33,256 nt of DNA from DATMTS01 sp035564555 (GTDB lineage: Bacteria; Actinomycetota; Actinomycetes; Actinomycetales; Microbacteriaceae), in assembly GCA_035564555.1 (NCBI GenBank), contig DATMTS010000086.1:1-33256 (forward strand), in the 5' to 3' direction. Below the pieces are notes generated by a model. That model was not told the origin of the DNA. It saw only the letters and a program-made list of their open reading frames with translations, and made no database searches. Of the stretch, positions 23,991-32,002 are shown piece after piece (position 1 is the first letter of the stretch; every line of letters begins with the position of its first letter). The translations under genes and the position numbers were made by a program.

Positions 23991-25085
23991 GTGGCGCAAA
24001 GCAACCGGCTGGTCGATCTCGTTCAGGATCGACTCGATCGATTCCTCGACGCCCGCACCTCTATTCTCGCTTCGATCGCTGAAGAGGCGGGCCCATTGGC
24101 CGCGTTCTCCCGGCAGTTTCTCAGCGGTGGCAAGCGCTTTCGGGCCCTGTTCTGCTACTGGGGCTATCACGGCGTCCGGGACGAGCAGCGGAACGTGTTC
24201 GGGGCGCTCGAAGCGGTTGTCGGCACCGCCGCCGCTCTCGAACTCTTCCACGCCGCGGCACTCGTGCACGACGACATCATCGACAACTCCGACACCAGGC
24301 GTGGCGCTCCGAGCGCGCATCGGCGATTCCAGGCCGTGCATGACGACGGCAGGTTCGCCGGTGACCCCGCGCGTTTCGGCAGCGGCGCAGCTCTGCTTCT
24401 CGGAGATCTGCTTCTCGGTTTCAGCGACGAACTGCTCGATGAAGCGCTCGAGCAGGTGTCACCAGAACGAGCGCGGGCGACCCGCAAGGCGTTCAACACG
24501 ATGAGAACCGAGGTGATCGCCGGTCAGTATCTCGACATCCTGGAGGAAAGCGCCTGGAACGTTGCGTCGGAGGAGGAGCTACTCGATCGCGCTCAGCGGG
24601 TGATCGTCTACAAATCGGCGAAGTACAGTGTGCAGGCTCCCCTCGTGATCGGCGCGACGCTCGCCGGTGCCACGACGGGTCAGCTTGCGACGCTGCGGGA
24701 GTTCGGTCTGCCGCTCGGCATCGCGTACCAACTGCGCGACGACTTGCTCGGCGTCTTCGGGGATGCCGGACTGACCGGCAAGCCGAGCGGAGACGACCTG
24801 CGGGAGGGCAAACGCACCGTGCTCATCGCACTCGCCCGCCGCAGGCTTCCGAACAGCGCCCGACGAGTGCTCGACGAGTTGCTCGGCGACCGTTCGCTGT
24901 CGGACGAGCAGGTGCGTATGTTGCAACGCAGCATCACCGAAGCCGGAGCGGTCGACGACGTCGAGCGGCTGATCGATCGCAACGTCGAACGCGCCAACGC
25001 GGCACTGGACGAGTCGTCGCTGAACGAGGATGCCGTCGGTCAGTTGCGCGCGCTCACGCGTTCGGTCACCGAACGCGTGGCCTAG
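23991..25085 (+). CDS. idsA: Polyprenyl diphosphate synthase (trans-prenyltransferase)
   Basis: The enzyme condenses isopentenyl diphosphate with allylic diphosphates to make C15-C20 or longer chains for quinones, carotenoids or lipid carriers. The first aspartate-rich motif is DDIID (residues 94-98, in LVHDDIIDNSDTRRG). The second is DDLLG (250-254, in QLRDDLLGVFGD), where the fifth Asp is Gly, a variant often seen in actinobacterial GGPP synthases. GGKRFRALFCYWGY and KPSGDDLREGKRT also match. Length is 364 aa. Chain length cannot be read with confidence. It is divergent from the DUF3040 gene (77 bp between starts) and ends 3 nt from the convergent wHTH gene; a homologue (idsA2) neighbours Rv2175c in M. 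tuberculosis. Confidence 0.93.
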   Translation: MAQSNRLVDLVQDRLDRFLDARTSILASIAEEAGPLAAFSRQFLSGGKRFRALFCYWGYHGVRDEQRNVFGALEAVVGTAAALELFHAAALVHDDIIDNSDTRRGAPSAHRRFQAVHDDGRFAGDPARFGSGAALLLGDLLLGFSDELLDEALEQVSPERARATRKAFNTMRTEVIAGQYLDILEESAWNVASEEELLDRAQRVIVYKSAKYSVQAPLVIGATLAGATTGQLATLREFGLPLGIAYQLRDDLLGVFGDAGLTGKPSGDDLREGKRTVLIALARRRLPNSARRVLDELLGDRSLSDEQVRMLQRSITEAGAVDDVERLIDRNVERANAALDESSLNEDAVGQLRALTRSVTERVA

Positions 25086-25088
25086 GGC

Positions 25089-25427
25089 TCAGGCCAATGC
25101 CTGAGCGACCCTGCGCACCTCCGCCTTGCGACCGGCCAGCAGCGCGTCGATCGGCGCGACGCCCAGACTGTCGTCTTCGCTGAGCAGCCACGTCATCGCC
25201 TCCTCATCGCTGAAGCCGCCGTCGGCGAGAACGATCAATGTGCCGCGCAGTTCGCTGAGCGGTTCGCCGTCACGGATGAAGTCGGCGGGCACGCGAAGCA
25301 CTCCGTCGACGCGCACAGCGAGTAGGTGCCGGTCTTCGATCAGTCGTCTCACCCTGCCGACGCCGATGCCGAGGAGGTCGACCAGGTCAGGGATGGTGAG
25401 CCAGGTGCGTTCGGTAGTGGAAGCCAC
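25089..25427 (-). CDS. Rv2175c-like winged-helix DNA-binding protein
   Basis: The protein is 112 aa. An N-terminal helix-turn-helix (about residues 10-50: LTIPDLVDLLGIGVGRVRRLIEDRHLLAV) is followed by a C-terminal helical part with LIVLADGGFSDEEAMTWLLSEDDSLG. This matches the actinobacterial Rv2175c family, whose mycobacterial member binds DNA and is phosphorylated by the kinase PknL. Here a PASTA kinase gene lies 1.3 kb away. The short N-terminus has several Thr/Ser (ASTTERTWLT) that could be phosphorylated. It is shorter than Rv2175c (about 146 aa), lacking most of its N-terminal extension. The start is GTG with GCAGG upstream. Targets are unknown. Confidence 0.85.
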   Translation of the reverse strand: MASTTERTWLTIPDLVDLLGIGVGRVRRLIEDRHLLAVRVDGVLRVPADFIRDGEPLSELRGTLIVLADGGFSDEEAMTWLLSEDDSLGVAPIDALLAGRKAEVRRVAQALA

Positions 25428-25575
25428 GCGTCAAGCCTGCCATGTATCCGGCCGCCTGGGTGTACCCGTCGATCATCACGATCGGGTAAAGGCGCGGCAC
25501 GCCGACGGGCTGAGGCCCCGAGGCGCTCAGGTGTGACACCGTGGGAACGTAAACGACGCGTGTCAGGGGGTTTTC

Positions 25576-26685
25576 ATGACCACGTTCAAGGCCGTACCGG
25601 ACGATCCGGACGAGACGCACAGCGGACAGCATCCAGGGCGCCACAGCACACCGGAGTCGCGAGGGCACCGCGTGCGAACCGCGCTGCTCACCATTCCGGT
25701 CGCGATGATCGGCACCGTCGCCGTTTCAGTCGGGCTCGTCTCACCGGCCCAGGCGGCTTCACTGGGAAAGCGTGCCGACCGCGTCAAGGCCGCGGAAGCA
25801 TCCGGGGCCGTTCGTCCGCGCGCCGCCTCGGCACGTGCTCAGCAGGCGCCGCGCAGTTACGTCGTGCAGGCCGGCGATACGGTGAGCGCGATCGCAGCAC
25901 GGTTCGGGCTGTCGACGGCGAGCGTGCTCGCGCTCAACGGCCTGAGTTGGAAGAGCCTGATATTCCCCGGTCAGAAGCTCGTGCTGACCCGTTCGAGCGT
26001 GTCGGCGCCCGCTCCGGCTCCTGCCGCTGCCCCTGCCGTTCGGCACTATCGGATCGAACCGGGCGACACCGTCAGCGGCATCGCCGCGTCGCACGGCCTC
26101 AGCACCGATGAGGTGCTTCGCGCGAACGGGCTCGACCGGTCGAGCATCATCTTCCCTGGTCACACGCTCACCCTGCCCGACCCCGCCCCGGAGCTCGAGA
26201 CCGTCGCAGTCACGCATCACATCGCGAAAACACCCGCGCCCGGCCCGGTGCTGCCGACCTCCTCGCATCCGATCGTCCCATTGACCGAGGAACAGCGCGC
26301 CAACGCGCGCCTGATCGTGCAGACCGGGCGTGCAGAAGGAGTCAGCGACTACGGCCTGGTGATCGCGCTGGCCGCCGCCGCCCAGGAGTCGAGCCTGCGC
26401 AACGTGCGCGGAGGCGATCGCGATTCGCTCGGGCTGTTCCAGCAGCGGCCGAGCATGGGATGGGGGTCGGCCGCCCAGATCATGCATCCGGAACGTGCGG
26501 TGCGCGCGTTCTTCGGCGGCGAGCACAACCCCAACCCGGGCCGCACTCGCGGTTTGCTCGACATCCCTGGCTGGCAGGCGATGAGCGTTACCGAGGCGGC
26601 GCAGGCCGTGCAGATCTCGGCGTATCCGGACTCCTACGCGAAGTGGGAAGCGTCTGCACGCGTCTGGCTTCGTCAGGTCGGCTGA
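25576..26685 (+). CDS. Secreted protein with two LysM domains and a lysozyme-like domain
   Basis: This 369-aa exported protein is probably a peptidoglycan-binding muralytic enzyme. A charged N-terminus and a hydrophobic segment ending in PAQAA (about residues 34-61) form the signal or anchor. Two LysM domains follow (about 95-138 and 156-200; both with GDTVS.IA and IFPG), then a C-terminal lysozyme-like domain (about 233-369). Here E271 in AAAQESSLRN is the candidate catalytic acid and DSLGLFQQRPSMGWG resembles the SLT GLMQ region. ATG has CAGGGGG 5 nt upstream. It precedes the PASTA kinase on the same strand, which fits wall-turnover signalling. Catalytic activity is inferred. Confidence 0.87.
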   Translation: MTTFKAVPDDPDETHSGQHPGRHSTPESRGHRVRTALLTIPVAMIGTVAVSVGLVSPAQAASLGKRADRVKAAEASGAVRPRAASARAQQAPRSYVVQAGDTVSAIAARFGLSTASVLALNGLSWKSLIFPGQKLVLTRSSVSAPAPAPAAAPAVRHYRIEPGDTVSGIAASHGLSTDEVLRANGLDRSSIIFPGHTLTLPDPAPELETVAVTHHIAKTPAPGPVLPTSSHPIVPLTEEQRANARLIVQTGRAEGVSDYGLVIALAAAAQESSLRNVRGGDRDSLGLFQQRPSMGWGSAAQIMHPERAVRAFFGGEHNPNPGRTRGLLDIPGWQAMSVTEAAQAVQISAYPDSYAKWEASARVWLRQVG

Positions 26686-26735
26686 GCGGCACCCGGTTCA
26701 CGGTGTTTTGTGCGAAGAGCGCGCGGCGCGATCCT

Positions 26736-26747
26736 TAGACTCGTACG
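26736..26747 (+). promoter_or_regulatory. Leaderless-type promoter of the PASTA kinase gene
   Basis: TAGACT (26736-26741) ends 6 nt before the GTG start, and no Shine-Dalgarno lies in between. The layout is the same as at the polyprenyl synthase gene. It implies the kinase can be transcribed independently of the LysM gene 62 bp upstream. Confidence 0.45.
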
Positions 26748-28688
26748 GTGACCACAGGCCAGACCGACCCGATGCTCGGCCGTCTCATCGACGGCCGGTA
26801 TCAGGTGCGCTCGCGCATTGCGCGGGGCGGCATGGCGACCGTCTATCTCGCGACCGATCTGCGCCTCGAGCGCCGGGTCGCGATCAAGGTCATGCACGGG
26901 CACCTCGCCGACGACAGCACGTTCAAGAACCGCTTCGTGCAAGAGGCGCGGTCGGCCGCGCGGCTCGCGCACCCCAACGTGGTGAACGTCTTCGACCAGG
27001 GCCAGGACTCCGACATGGCGTATCTGGTGATGGAGTACCTGCCGGGCATCACGTTGCGCGACCTGCTGCAGGACTACGGCAAGCTCACCGCAGAACAGAC
27101 GCTGGACATCATGGAGGCCGTGCTGAGCGGTCTGGCCGCGGCGCACAAGGCCGGCATCGTGCACCGGGACCTGAAGCCCGAGAACGTGCTGCTGGCCGAC
27201 GACGGGCGCATCAAGATCGGCGATTTCGGACTGGCCAGGGCGGTGTCGAACAACACCGGAACCGGGCAGGCGCTACTCGGCACGATCGCCTATCTCTCCC
27301 CCGAGCTCGTCACTCGCGGTGTCGCGGATGCCCGCAGCGACATCTACGCGCTCGGCATCATGATCTACGAGATGCTCACCGGAGAGCAGCCGTTCCAGGG
27401 CGAACAGCCGATGCAGATCGCGTACCAGCACGCGAACGACACGGTGCCCGCGCCGAGCAGCAAGAACCCGGCGGTTCCCCGTCAGTTCGACGAGCTGGTG
27501 CGCTGGGCGACCGAGCGCGACCCCGAAGACCGCCCGCGCGACGCGCGCGTGATGCTCGACCGCCTGTTCGAGATCGAACGCCAGCTGCGCGGCACGGCCG
27601 AACCCGCCGTGCAGCCGACCATGGTGCTGCCCTCCACGTTCGAGAGCACGCAGACCGATCCCGGGCTGATCGACGGTGACACGCAGATCATCGGCGCGAC
27701 GGCCCAGGTGCGTGCCGAGGCGTCGGCGACCGACGCCGTCGCGGCGCTGGCGACGGCGAGCCGGAGGCGCACCGGCCGAGGCTGGTGGTTGTTCGCACTC
27801 GTGCTCGTGCTCGCCGCGCTCGCCGGGGGCACCGGCTGGTATTTCGGAGCGGGGCCGGGCGCGCAAGCGACGGTTCCGTCTGTGGCGAACCGCACGGCCG
27901 CCGCAGCGAAGACGATTCTCGAAGCCGACGGCTTCGCCGTGGCCTCATCCACCGTGTACAGCGAGAAGGTCGCTCCCGGCAACGTGACCGGCACCGATCC
28001 CACCGCCGGCAGCACCGTGCACAAGGGCAGCACCGTCACCATCCATGTCTCCCAAGGACGGCAACCGATCACGATCAAGGCCCTCGCCGGTCTCCCGCAA
28101 CGCAAAGCCGAGCAGGCGATCACGGGCGCCGGCGCGACGGTGGGTACGGTGTCCACGCAGTTCGATCGCAAGGTCGGCAAGGGCGACGTCATCGCGGCCG
28201 CGGCGGCCGCAGGCGACAAACGCGATCTCTCCAAGGGCGGCAGCTATCTGAAGGGCCTGCCGGTCGACCTGCTGGTGTCGCTCGGTTCTGTGCCCGACGT
28301 GACCGGCAAGAGCACCGGCGACGCTGAAGCGGCGCTCACCGCTGTGGGCCTGACCTGGCAGACGACCGACCCCAAGTACAGCGACGACGTTCCTGCCGAC
28401 CACGTCATCAGCGCGGCCCCTGAAAGCAGCGGCCCCGTGAAGGAGGGCGACACCATCGTGTTGACGGTGTCGAAGGGGCCGGCACCCGTCCAGGTTCCCG
28501 ATGTCGCCGGCAAGACCTGGAAAGAAGCGAAGAAGCGGCTGGAGAATGCAGGCTTCAAGCTGGATTACAACCCCGGTGCCGACGTCGGCCCGCTGCCGAA
28601 CATCCTGACCGTGGCCGCGACGGACCCTGCTGGGGGAACCACGCAGCCGAAGGGGTCGACGATCAAGGTCACCTTCAACGGCTTCTGA
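26748..28688 (+). CDS. pknL: Ser/Thr protein kinase with four PASTA repeats (PknL/PknB type)
   Basis: This is a transmembrane receptor kinase of 646 aa. The cytoplasmic kinase domain (about residues 12-275) has a glycine loop (IARGGMATVYLA), ATP lysine K47 in VAIKVM, HRDLKPEN with D141, and DFG with D159, so it should be active. A juxtamembrane linker precedes one membrane segment (about 345-368). Four extracellular PASTA repeats follow (about 374-438, 439-513, 514-577, 578-646); the second is atypical, with Ala-rich and Lys/Gly-rich inserts. PASTA domains bind muropeptides or lipid II. The gene context (Rv2175c-like regulator, aroG, acyltransferase, fadD) favours PknL over PknB, although M. 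tuberculosis PknL lacks PASTA repeats. Confidence 0.92.
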   Translation: MTTGQTDPMLGRLIDGRYQVRSRIARGGMATVYLATDLRLERRVAIKVMHGHLADDSTFKNRFVQEARSAARLAHPNVVNVFDQGQDSDMAYLVMEYLPGITLRDLLQDYGKLTAEQTLDIMEAVLSGLAAAHKAGIVHRDLKPENVLLADDGRIKIGDFGLARAVSNNTGTGQALLGTIAYLSPELVTRGVADARSDIYALGIMIYEMLTGEQPFQGEQPMQIAYQHANDTVPAPSSKNPAVPRQFDELVRWATERDPEDRPRDARVMLDRLFEIERQLRGTAEPAVQPTMVLPSTFESTQTDPGLIDGDTQIIGATAQVRAEASATDAVAALATASRRRTGRGWWLFALVLVLAALAGGTGWYFGAGPGAQATVPSVANRTAAAAKTILEADGFAVASSTVYSEKVAPGNVTGTDPTAGSTVHKGSTVTIHVSQGRQPITIKALAGLPQRKAEQAITGAGATVGTVSTQFDRKVGKGDVIAAAAAAGDKRDLSKGGSYLKGLPVDLLVSLGSVPDVTGKSTGDAEAALTAVGLTWQTTDPKYSDDVPADHVISAAPESSGPVKEGDTIVLTVSKGPAPVQVPDVAGKTWKEAKKRLENAGFKLDYNPGADVGPLPNILTVAATDPAGGTTQPKGSTIKVTFNGF

Positions 28689-28722
28689 GACGGTGCAGGC
28701 GATTGAGCCAGATCGCGCCGTC
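28689..28722. terminator. Hairpin between convergent genes (weak terminator candidate)
   Basis: GACGG...CCGTC and GCGAT...ATCGC pair to form an interrupted stem inside the 36-bp gap between the kinase and DAHP synthase stops. There is no T-run on either strand, so it would be a weak or Rho-assisted terminator at best. Confidence 0.3.
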
Positions 28723-28724
28723 GG

Positions 28725-30104
28725 TCAGCGAGCGCCGAGTTCCTCCGCGACCAGGAATGCCAGTTCGAGCGATTGCATGTGGTTGAGCCGCGGGTCGCAC
28801 AACGATTCGTAGCGTGTGGCGAGGTTCGCCTCGTCGATGTGTTCCGAGCCGCCCAGGCACTCGGTGACATCGTCGCCGGTCAACTCGACATGGATGCCGC
28901 CCGGATGGGTTCCGGCGGCACGGTGCGACTCGAAGAATCCCTTGACCTCGTCGACCACATCGTCGAAACGACGTGTCTTGTACCCGGTCGGAGTCGTCAG
29001 GCCGTTGCCGTGCATCGGGTCGGTGACCCACAGCGGCTGGGCGTCGCTCTGCTTGACCGCCTCCAGCAGGGGCGGCAGTGCGTCGCGGATCGTGCCGGCG
29101 CCCATTCGCGTGATGAACGTCAGCCGCCCGGGCTCACGCTCCGGGTCGAGCTTGTCGACCAATTCGAGCATCGTCTGCGGCGACGTCGAAGGGCCGAGTT
29201 TCACGCCGATCGGGTTGCGCACCCGGGAGAGGAAGTCGACGTGGGCGCCGTCGAGGTCACGCGTGCGCTCCCCGATCCAGACGAAGTGCGCCGACGTGTC
29301 GTACGGCAGGCCGGTGCGCGAGTCGATGCGGGTCATCGGCCGCTCGTAGTCCATCAGCAGGCCCTCGTGGCTGGAATAGAACTCGACCCGCTTGAGCTCT
29401 TCGAAGTCGGCTCCGGCGGCCTCCATGAATCGGATCGCACGGTCGATCTCGCGGGCGAGCCCTTCGTACCGCTGGTTCGCAGGATTCGTCGCGAATCCGC
29501 GGTTCCAACTGTGCACCTCGCGCAGGTCGGCGAAACCGCCCTGTGTGAACGCTCTGATGAGATTCAGGGTGGATGCCGAGGTGTGGTACCCCTGCAGCAG
29601 TCGACCGGGGTCCGCTGCTCGTGACTCGGGCGTGAAGTCGTAGCCGTTGACGATGTCACCGCGATAAGCGGGCAGTGTGACACCGCCGCGTGTCTCGGTG
29701 TCGCTGGACCGCGGCTTGGCGAACTGGCCGGCCATGCGACCCATCTTGATCACGGGAAGCGAGGCGCCGTAGGTGAGCACCACGGCCATCTGCAGCACGG
29801 TCTTGACCCGATTGCGGATCTGGTCGGCCGTCGCGCCCGCGAAGGTCTCGGCGCAGTCGCCGCCCTGCAGCAGGAAGGCACCCCCGGATGCCGCGCGCCC
29901 CAGTCGTTCACGCAACTGGTCGACCTCGCCTGCGAACACCAGAGGCGGCAGCGCGGAAAGTTCGGTGGATGCCCGGCGCACGGCCTCCTGATCGGGCCAG
30001 GACGGCTGCTGCTTGATCGGCAGCGTGCGCCAGTGGTCGAGCCCCGCGACCACTGACTCGTCAGCCTGCACGACGGGCTCGAAGGAGGGGTTCAACACGA
30101 TCAC
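28725..30104 (-). CDS. aroG: 3-deoxy-7-phosphoheptulonate synthase, class II
   Basis: This is DAHP synthase, the first enzyme of the shikimate pathway, which condenses phosphoenolpyruvate and erythrose 4-phosphate. It is the plant/mycobacterial class II type: LLQGGDCAETFAGATADQIRN, GRMAGQFAKPRS, EVHSWNRGF, FYSSHEGLLMDYE, RNPIGVKLGPSTSP, ITRMGAGTIRD and GGIHVELTGDDVTECLGG are its signatures, including the metal-binding Cys in GGDCAE. Length is 459 aa (M. tuberculosis AroG about 462). The frame is open far upstream; GTG 30104, 5 nt after the acyltransferase stop, was chosen, and GTG 30098 is an alternative. Co-transcription with the acyltransferase gene is likely. Confidence 0.95.
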   Translation of the reverse strand: MIVLNPSFEPVVQADESVVAGLDHWRTLPIKQQPSWPDQEAVRRASTELSALPPLVFAGEVDQLRERLGRAASGGAFLLQGGDCAETFAGATADQIRNRVKTVLQMAVVLTYGASLPVIKMGRMAGQFAKPRSSDTETRGGVTLPAYRGDIVNGYDFTPESRAADPGRLLQGYHTSASTLNLIRAFTQGGFADLREVHSWNRGFATNPANQRYEGLAREIDRAIRFMEAAGADFEELKRVEFYSSHEGLLMDYERPMTRIDSRTGLPYDTSAHFVWIGERTRDLDGAHVDFLSRVRNPIGVKLGPSTSPQTMLELVDKLDPEREPGRLTFITRMGAGTIRDALPPLLEAVKQSDAQPLWVTDPMHGNGLTTPTGYKTRRFDDVVDEVKGFFESHRAAGTHPGGIHVELTGDDVTECLGGSEHIDEANLATRYESLCDPRLNHMQSLELAFLVAEELGAR

Positions 30105-30109
30105 CGAGC

Positions 30110-30799
30110 CTACCGTGAAAGCGTCGCCCGCTTCTCCTTCACGGTCGACGCATAGACGTCGGAGTATTCCTGACCGCCCAGCGTGTGCAGGGCGTACACG
30201 ATCTCGTCGGTGATCGAGCGCAGGATGAACCTGTCGCCTTCGAGTCCCTCGAAACGCGAGAAGTCCAACGGGTCGCCGAAAATGATGCCGACCCGGCGCA
30301 CCTTCGGCACCCGGCTGCCGATCGGCATGATCTCTTCGGTGTCGACCATCACCACGGGGATGACGGGCACGTGGCCCTCCAGGATCATCCGTGCCACGCC
30401 GGTTCGACCGCGGTAGAGCTTGCCGTCGGGGCTGCGGGTGCCCTCGGGGTAGATGCCCAGCACCTCGCCGCGTTGCAGCACCCTGAGCCCGGTGCCGAGG
30501 GATGCCTCCGACGCCTTGCCACCGGAACGGTCGATCGGCAGTTGGCCGGTCGCGTTCATGAACGCCTTGGTCAGCGCACCGCGCAGCCCGCGCCGGGTGA
30601 AGTATTCGCTCTTGGCCAAGAACGACACGTGCCGGTCGACCATGAGCGGCAAAAAGATCGAGTCGCTGAAGGAGAGATGGTTGCTGGCGAGGATGACACC
30701 GCCGGACTTCGGCACCTTCTCCAGCCCGACCACCCACGGCCGGAAGACTGCCTTCAGCAGCGGCCCGGCGAGCAGATACTTCATGAGCCAGTAGAACAT
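30110..30799 (-). CDS. plsC: PlsC-type 1-acylglycerol-3-phosphate acyltransferase
   Basis: This membrane-associated acyltransferase probably adds the second acyl chain to lysophosphatidic acid. The catalytic NHX4D motif is NHLSFSD (H41, D46). The glycerophosphate motif is YPEGTRSPDG (E119, R122), and VPVIPVVMVDT is the fourth block. A hydrophobic N-terminus (about residues 1-25) suggests membrane attachment. Length is 229 aa. Its stop is 5 nt before the DAHP synthase start. An acyltransferase of this type also lies near aroG in M. tuberculosis (Rv2182c). The exact acyl acceptor is inferred from the family. Confidence 0.92.
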   Translation of the reverse strand: MFYWLMKYLLAGPLLKAVFRPWVVGLEKVPKSGGVILASNHLSFSDSIFLPLMVDRHVSFLAKSEYFTRRGLRGALTKAFMNATGQLPIDRSGGKASEASLGTGLRVLQRGEVLGIYPEGTRSPDGKLYRGRTGVARMILEGHVPVIPVVMVDTEEIMPIGSRVPKVRRVGIIFGDPLDFSRFEGLEGDRFILRSITDEIVYALHTLGGQEYSDVYASTVKEKRATLSR

Positions 30800-30872
30800 C
30801 CTCGTTCCGACTCCTTCCCGCGGCCGCTTGCCATCCCGGCGTTACTCACCCTAGCGCGGTGCCCTCGAACGG

Positions 30873-31817
30873 TCAGCGCTGCTCGGCGTGCAGGCGCGCC
30901 AGGTCGGCTGCGCCCACGACGCCGGCCGCATTCACCAGTTGCGCGATCGCGAACTCGGGCTCCGGATGGTAGCCGCGCGCCGGCAGGTTCTCCAGGTAGG
31001 CCTTGCGGATCGGCTCGATCAACAGTTCGCCTGCCTGGGCGACGCCGCCGCCGAACACGAACAACTGCGGGTCGAGCACGGCCCCCAGGCTCGCGCATGC
31101 CTGGCCGAGCCAGTCGCCGAGTTGACGAAGGGCGGCGAGCGCTCCGGGGTCGCCCGCCTGGATCAGGGCGCTGATGGCCTCGCCGCCCAGCACACCCTGC
31201 TGCGCGCGCACATCGGCGAGCGCCTGGCCGATTCCGCCGGCGTCAGCTAGTTCGTTCGCCATCCGCTGCAGGGCGCGTCCCGAGCCGTACTGCTCGATGC
31301 ATCCTCTGGCGCCGCAGCCGCACGATAGGCCACCCGGAACGACCCGAAGGTGCCCGAGCTCCGCCCCGGCGCCGAAACCGCCCCGGAACAGCCGGTCTTC
31401 GGTGACGATAGCACCGCCGACGCCGGTGCCGATCGTGAGGATCACCATGTCGCTCACTAGGCGGCCTGCACCGAAGCGGAACTCGGCCCAGCCTGCGGCG
31501 TTGGCATCGTTCTCGATCACCACCGGGATGTCGACGCGCGCCTCGAGCTTCTCGCGGAACGGTTCGTTGCGCCACGCGATGTTCGGTGCGTAGTACACGC
31601 TCGACTGCGCGGCATCGATGAAGCCGGCGGCCGCGACGCCGGCGGCGACGGCATCCGAACCTGCTCCCAGTGCAGTGATCATTGCGACCACGGCGTCTTC
31701 GATCTCGTGGGCGGCGACAGGGGTCGGCACGCGCTCCTCGCGCACGATGACTCCCAGTTCGTCGACCAGAGCTCCCGCGATCTTCGTTCCACCGATGTCG
31801 ATGCCGATCGCGTGCAT
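30873..31817 (-). CDS. glk: ROK-family glucokinase
   Basis: The enzyme is a cytoplasmic sugar kinase, most likely ATP-glucokinase. The phosphate loop DIGGTK lies at residues 7-12, the sugar-binding motif is ENDANAA, the second phosphate site is TIGTGVGGAI, and the ROK zinc motif with H and four Cys is complete (ELGHLRVVPGGLSCGCGARGC, ending in IEQYGSG). Length 314 aa is normal. ATG 31817 with AAAGG 8 nt upstream gives the standard MHAIGIDIGGTK start; the frame extends to ATG 31904, but the added 29 residues are low-complexity and probably leader. No DNA-binding domain is present, so it is an enzyme rather than a ROK repressor. Confidence 0.92.
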   Translation of the reverse strand: MHAIGIDIGGTKIAGALVDELGVIVREERVPTPVAAHEIEDAVVAMITALGAGSDAVAAGVAAAGFIDAAQSSVYYAPNIAWRNEPFREKLEARVDIPVVIENDANAAGWAEFRFGAGRLVSDMVILTIGTGVGGAIVTEDRLFRGGFGAGAELGHLRVVPGGLSCGCGARGCIEQYGSGRALQRMANELADAGGIGQALADVRAQQGVLGGEAISALIQAGDPGALAALRQLGDWLGQACASLGAVLDPQLFVFGGGVAQAGELLIEPIRKAYLENLPARGYHPEPEFAIAQLVNAAGVVGAADLARLHAEQR

Positions 31818-32002
31818 TCGCCTGCGCCTTTCGCTCTGGGCCGGTCTGGATGCGGAGTCGGAGCCCGCGTCGGAGGCGGGCAGAGGGCTGCTCGGCCGCA
31901 CCATCTAGAGTGTAGTTAAAGAACTGCGCGCCCCGATCAAGGCGGGCGACGCCCGATGCGGCCCGGTGACGCCGACGCGGAACCGGTACCGAAGGAGATG
32001 CC
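31818..32002. promoter_or_regulatory. Divergent promoter region, glucokinase / acyl-CoA synthetase
   Basis: This 185-bp gap separates two divergent genes. On the minus strand TACACT (31914-31909) is a reasonable -10 for the glucokinase gene and would give a leader of about 85 nt. Upstream on that strand the bases TTTAAC and TTGATC are AT-rich but not well spaced as a -35. On the plus strand a strong ribosome binding site AAGGAG (31992-31997) precedes the synthetase start; no plus-strand promoter is clear. Confidence 0.4.

Noticed and set aside
31818..31904. N-terminal extension of the glucokinase to ATG 31904
   Set aside because: The added 29 residues are Ser/Ala/Arg-rich and unlike ROK kinases, while ATG 31817 has a good ribosome binding site and the canonical N-terminus.
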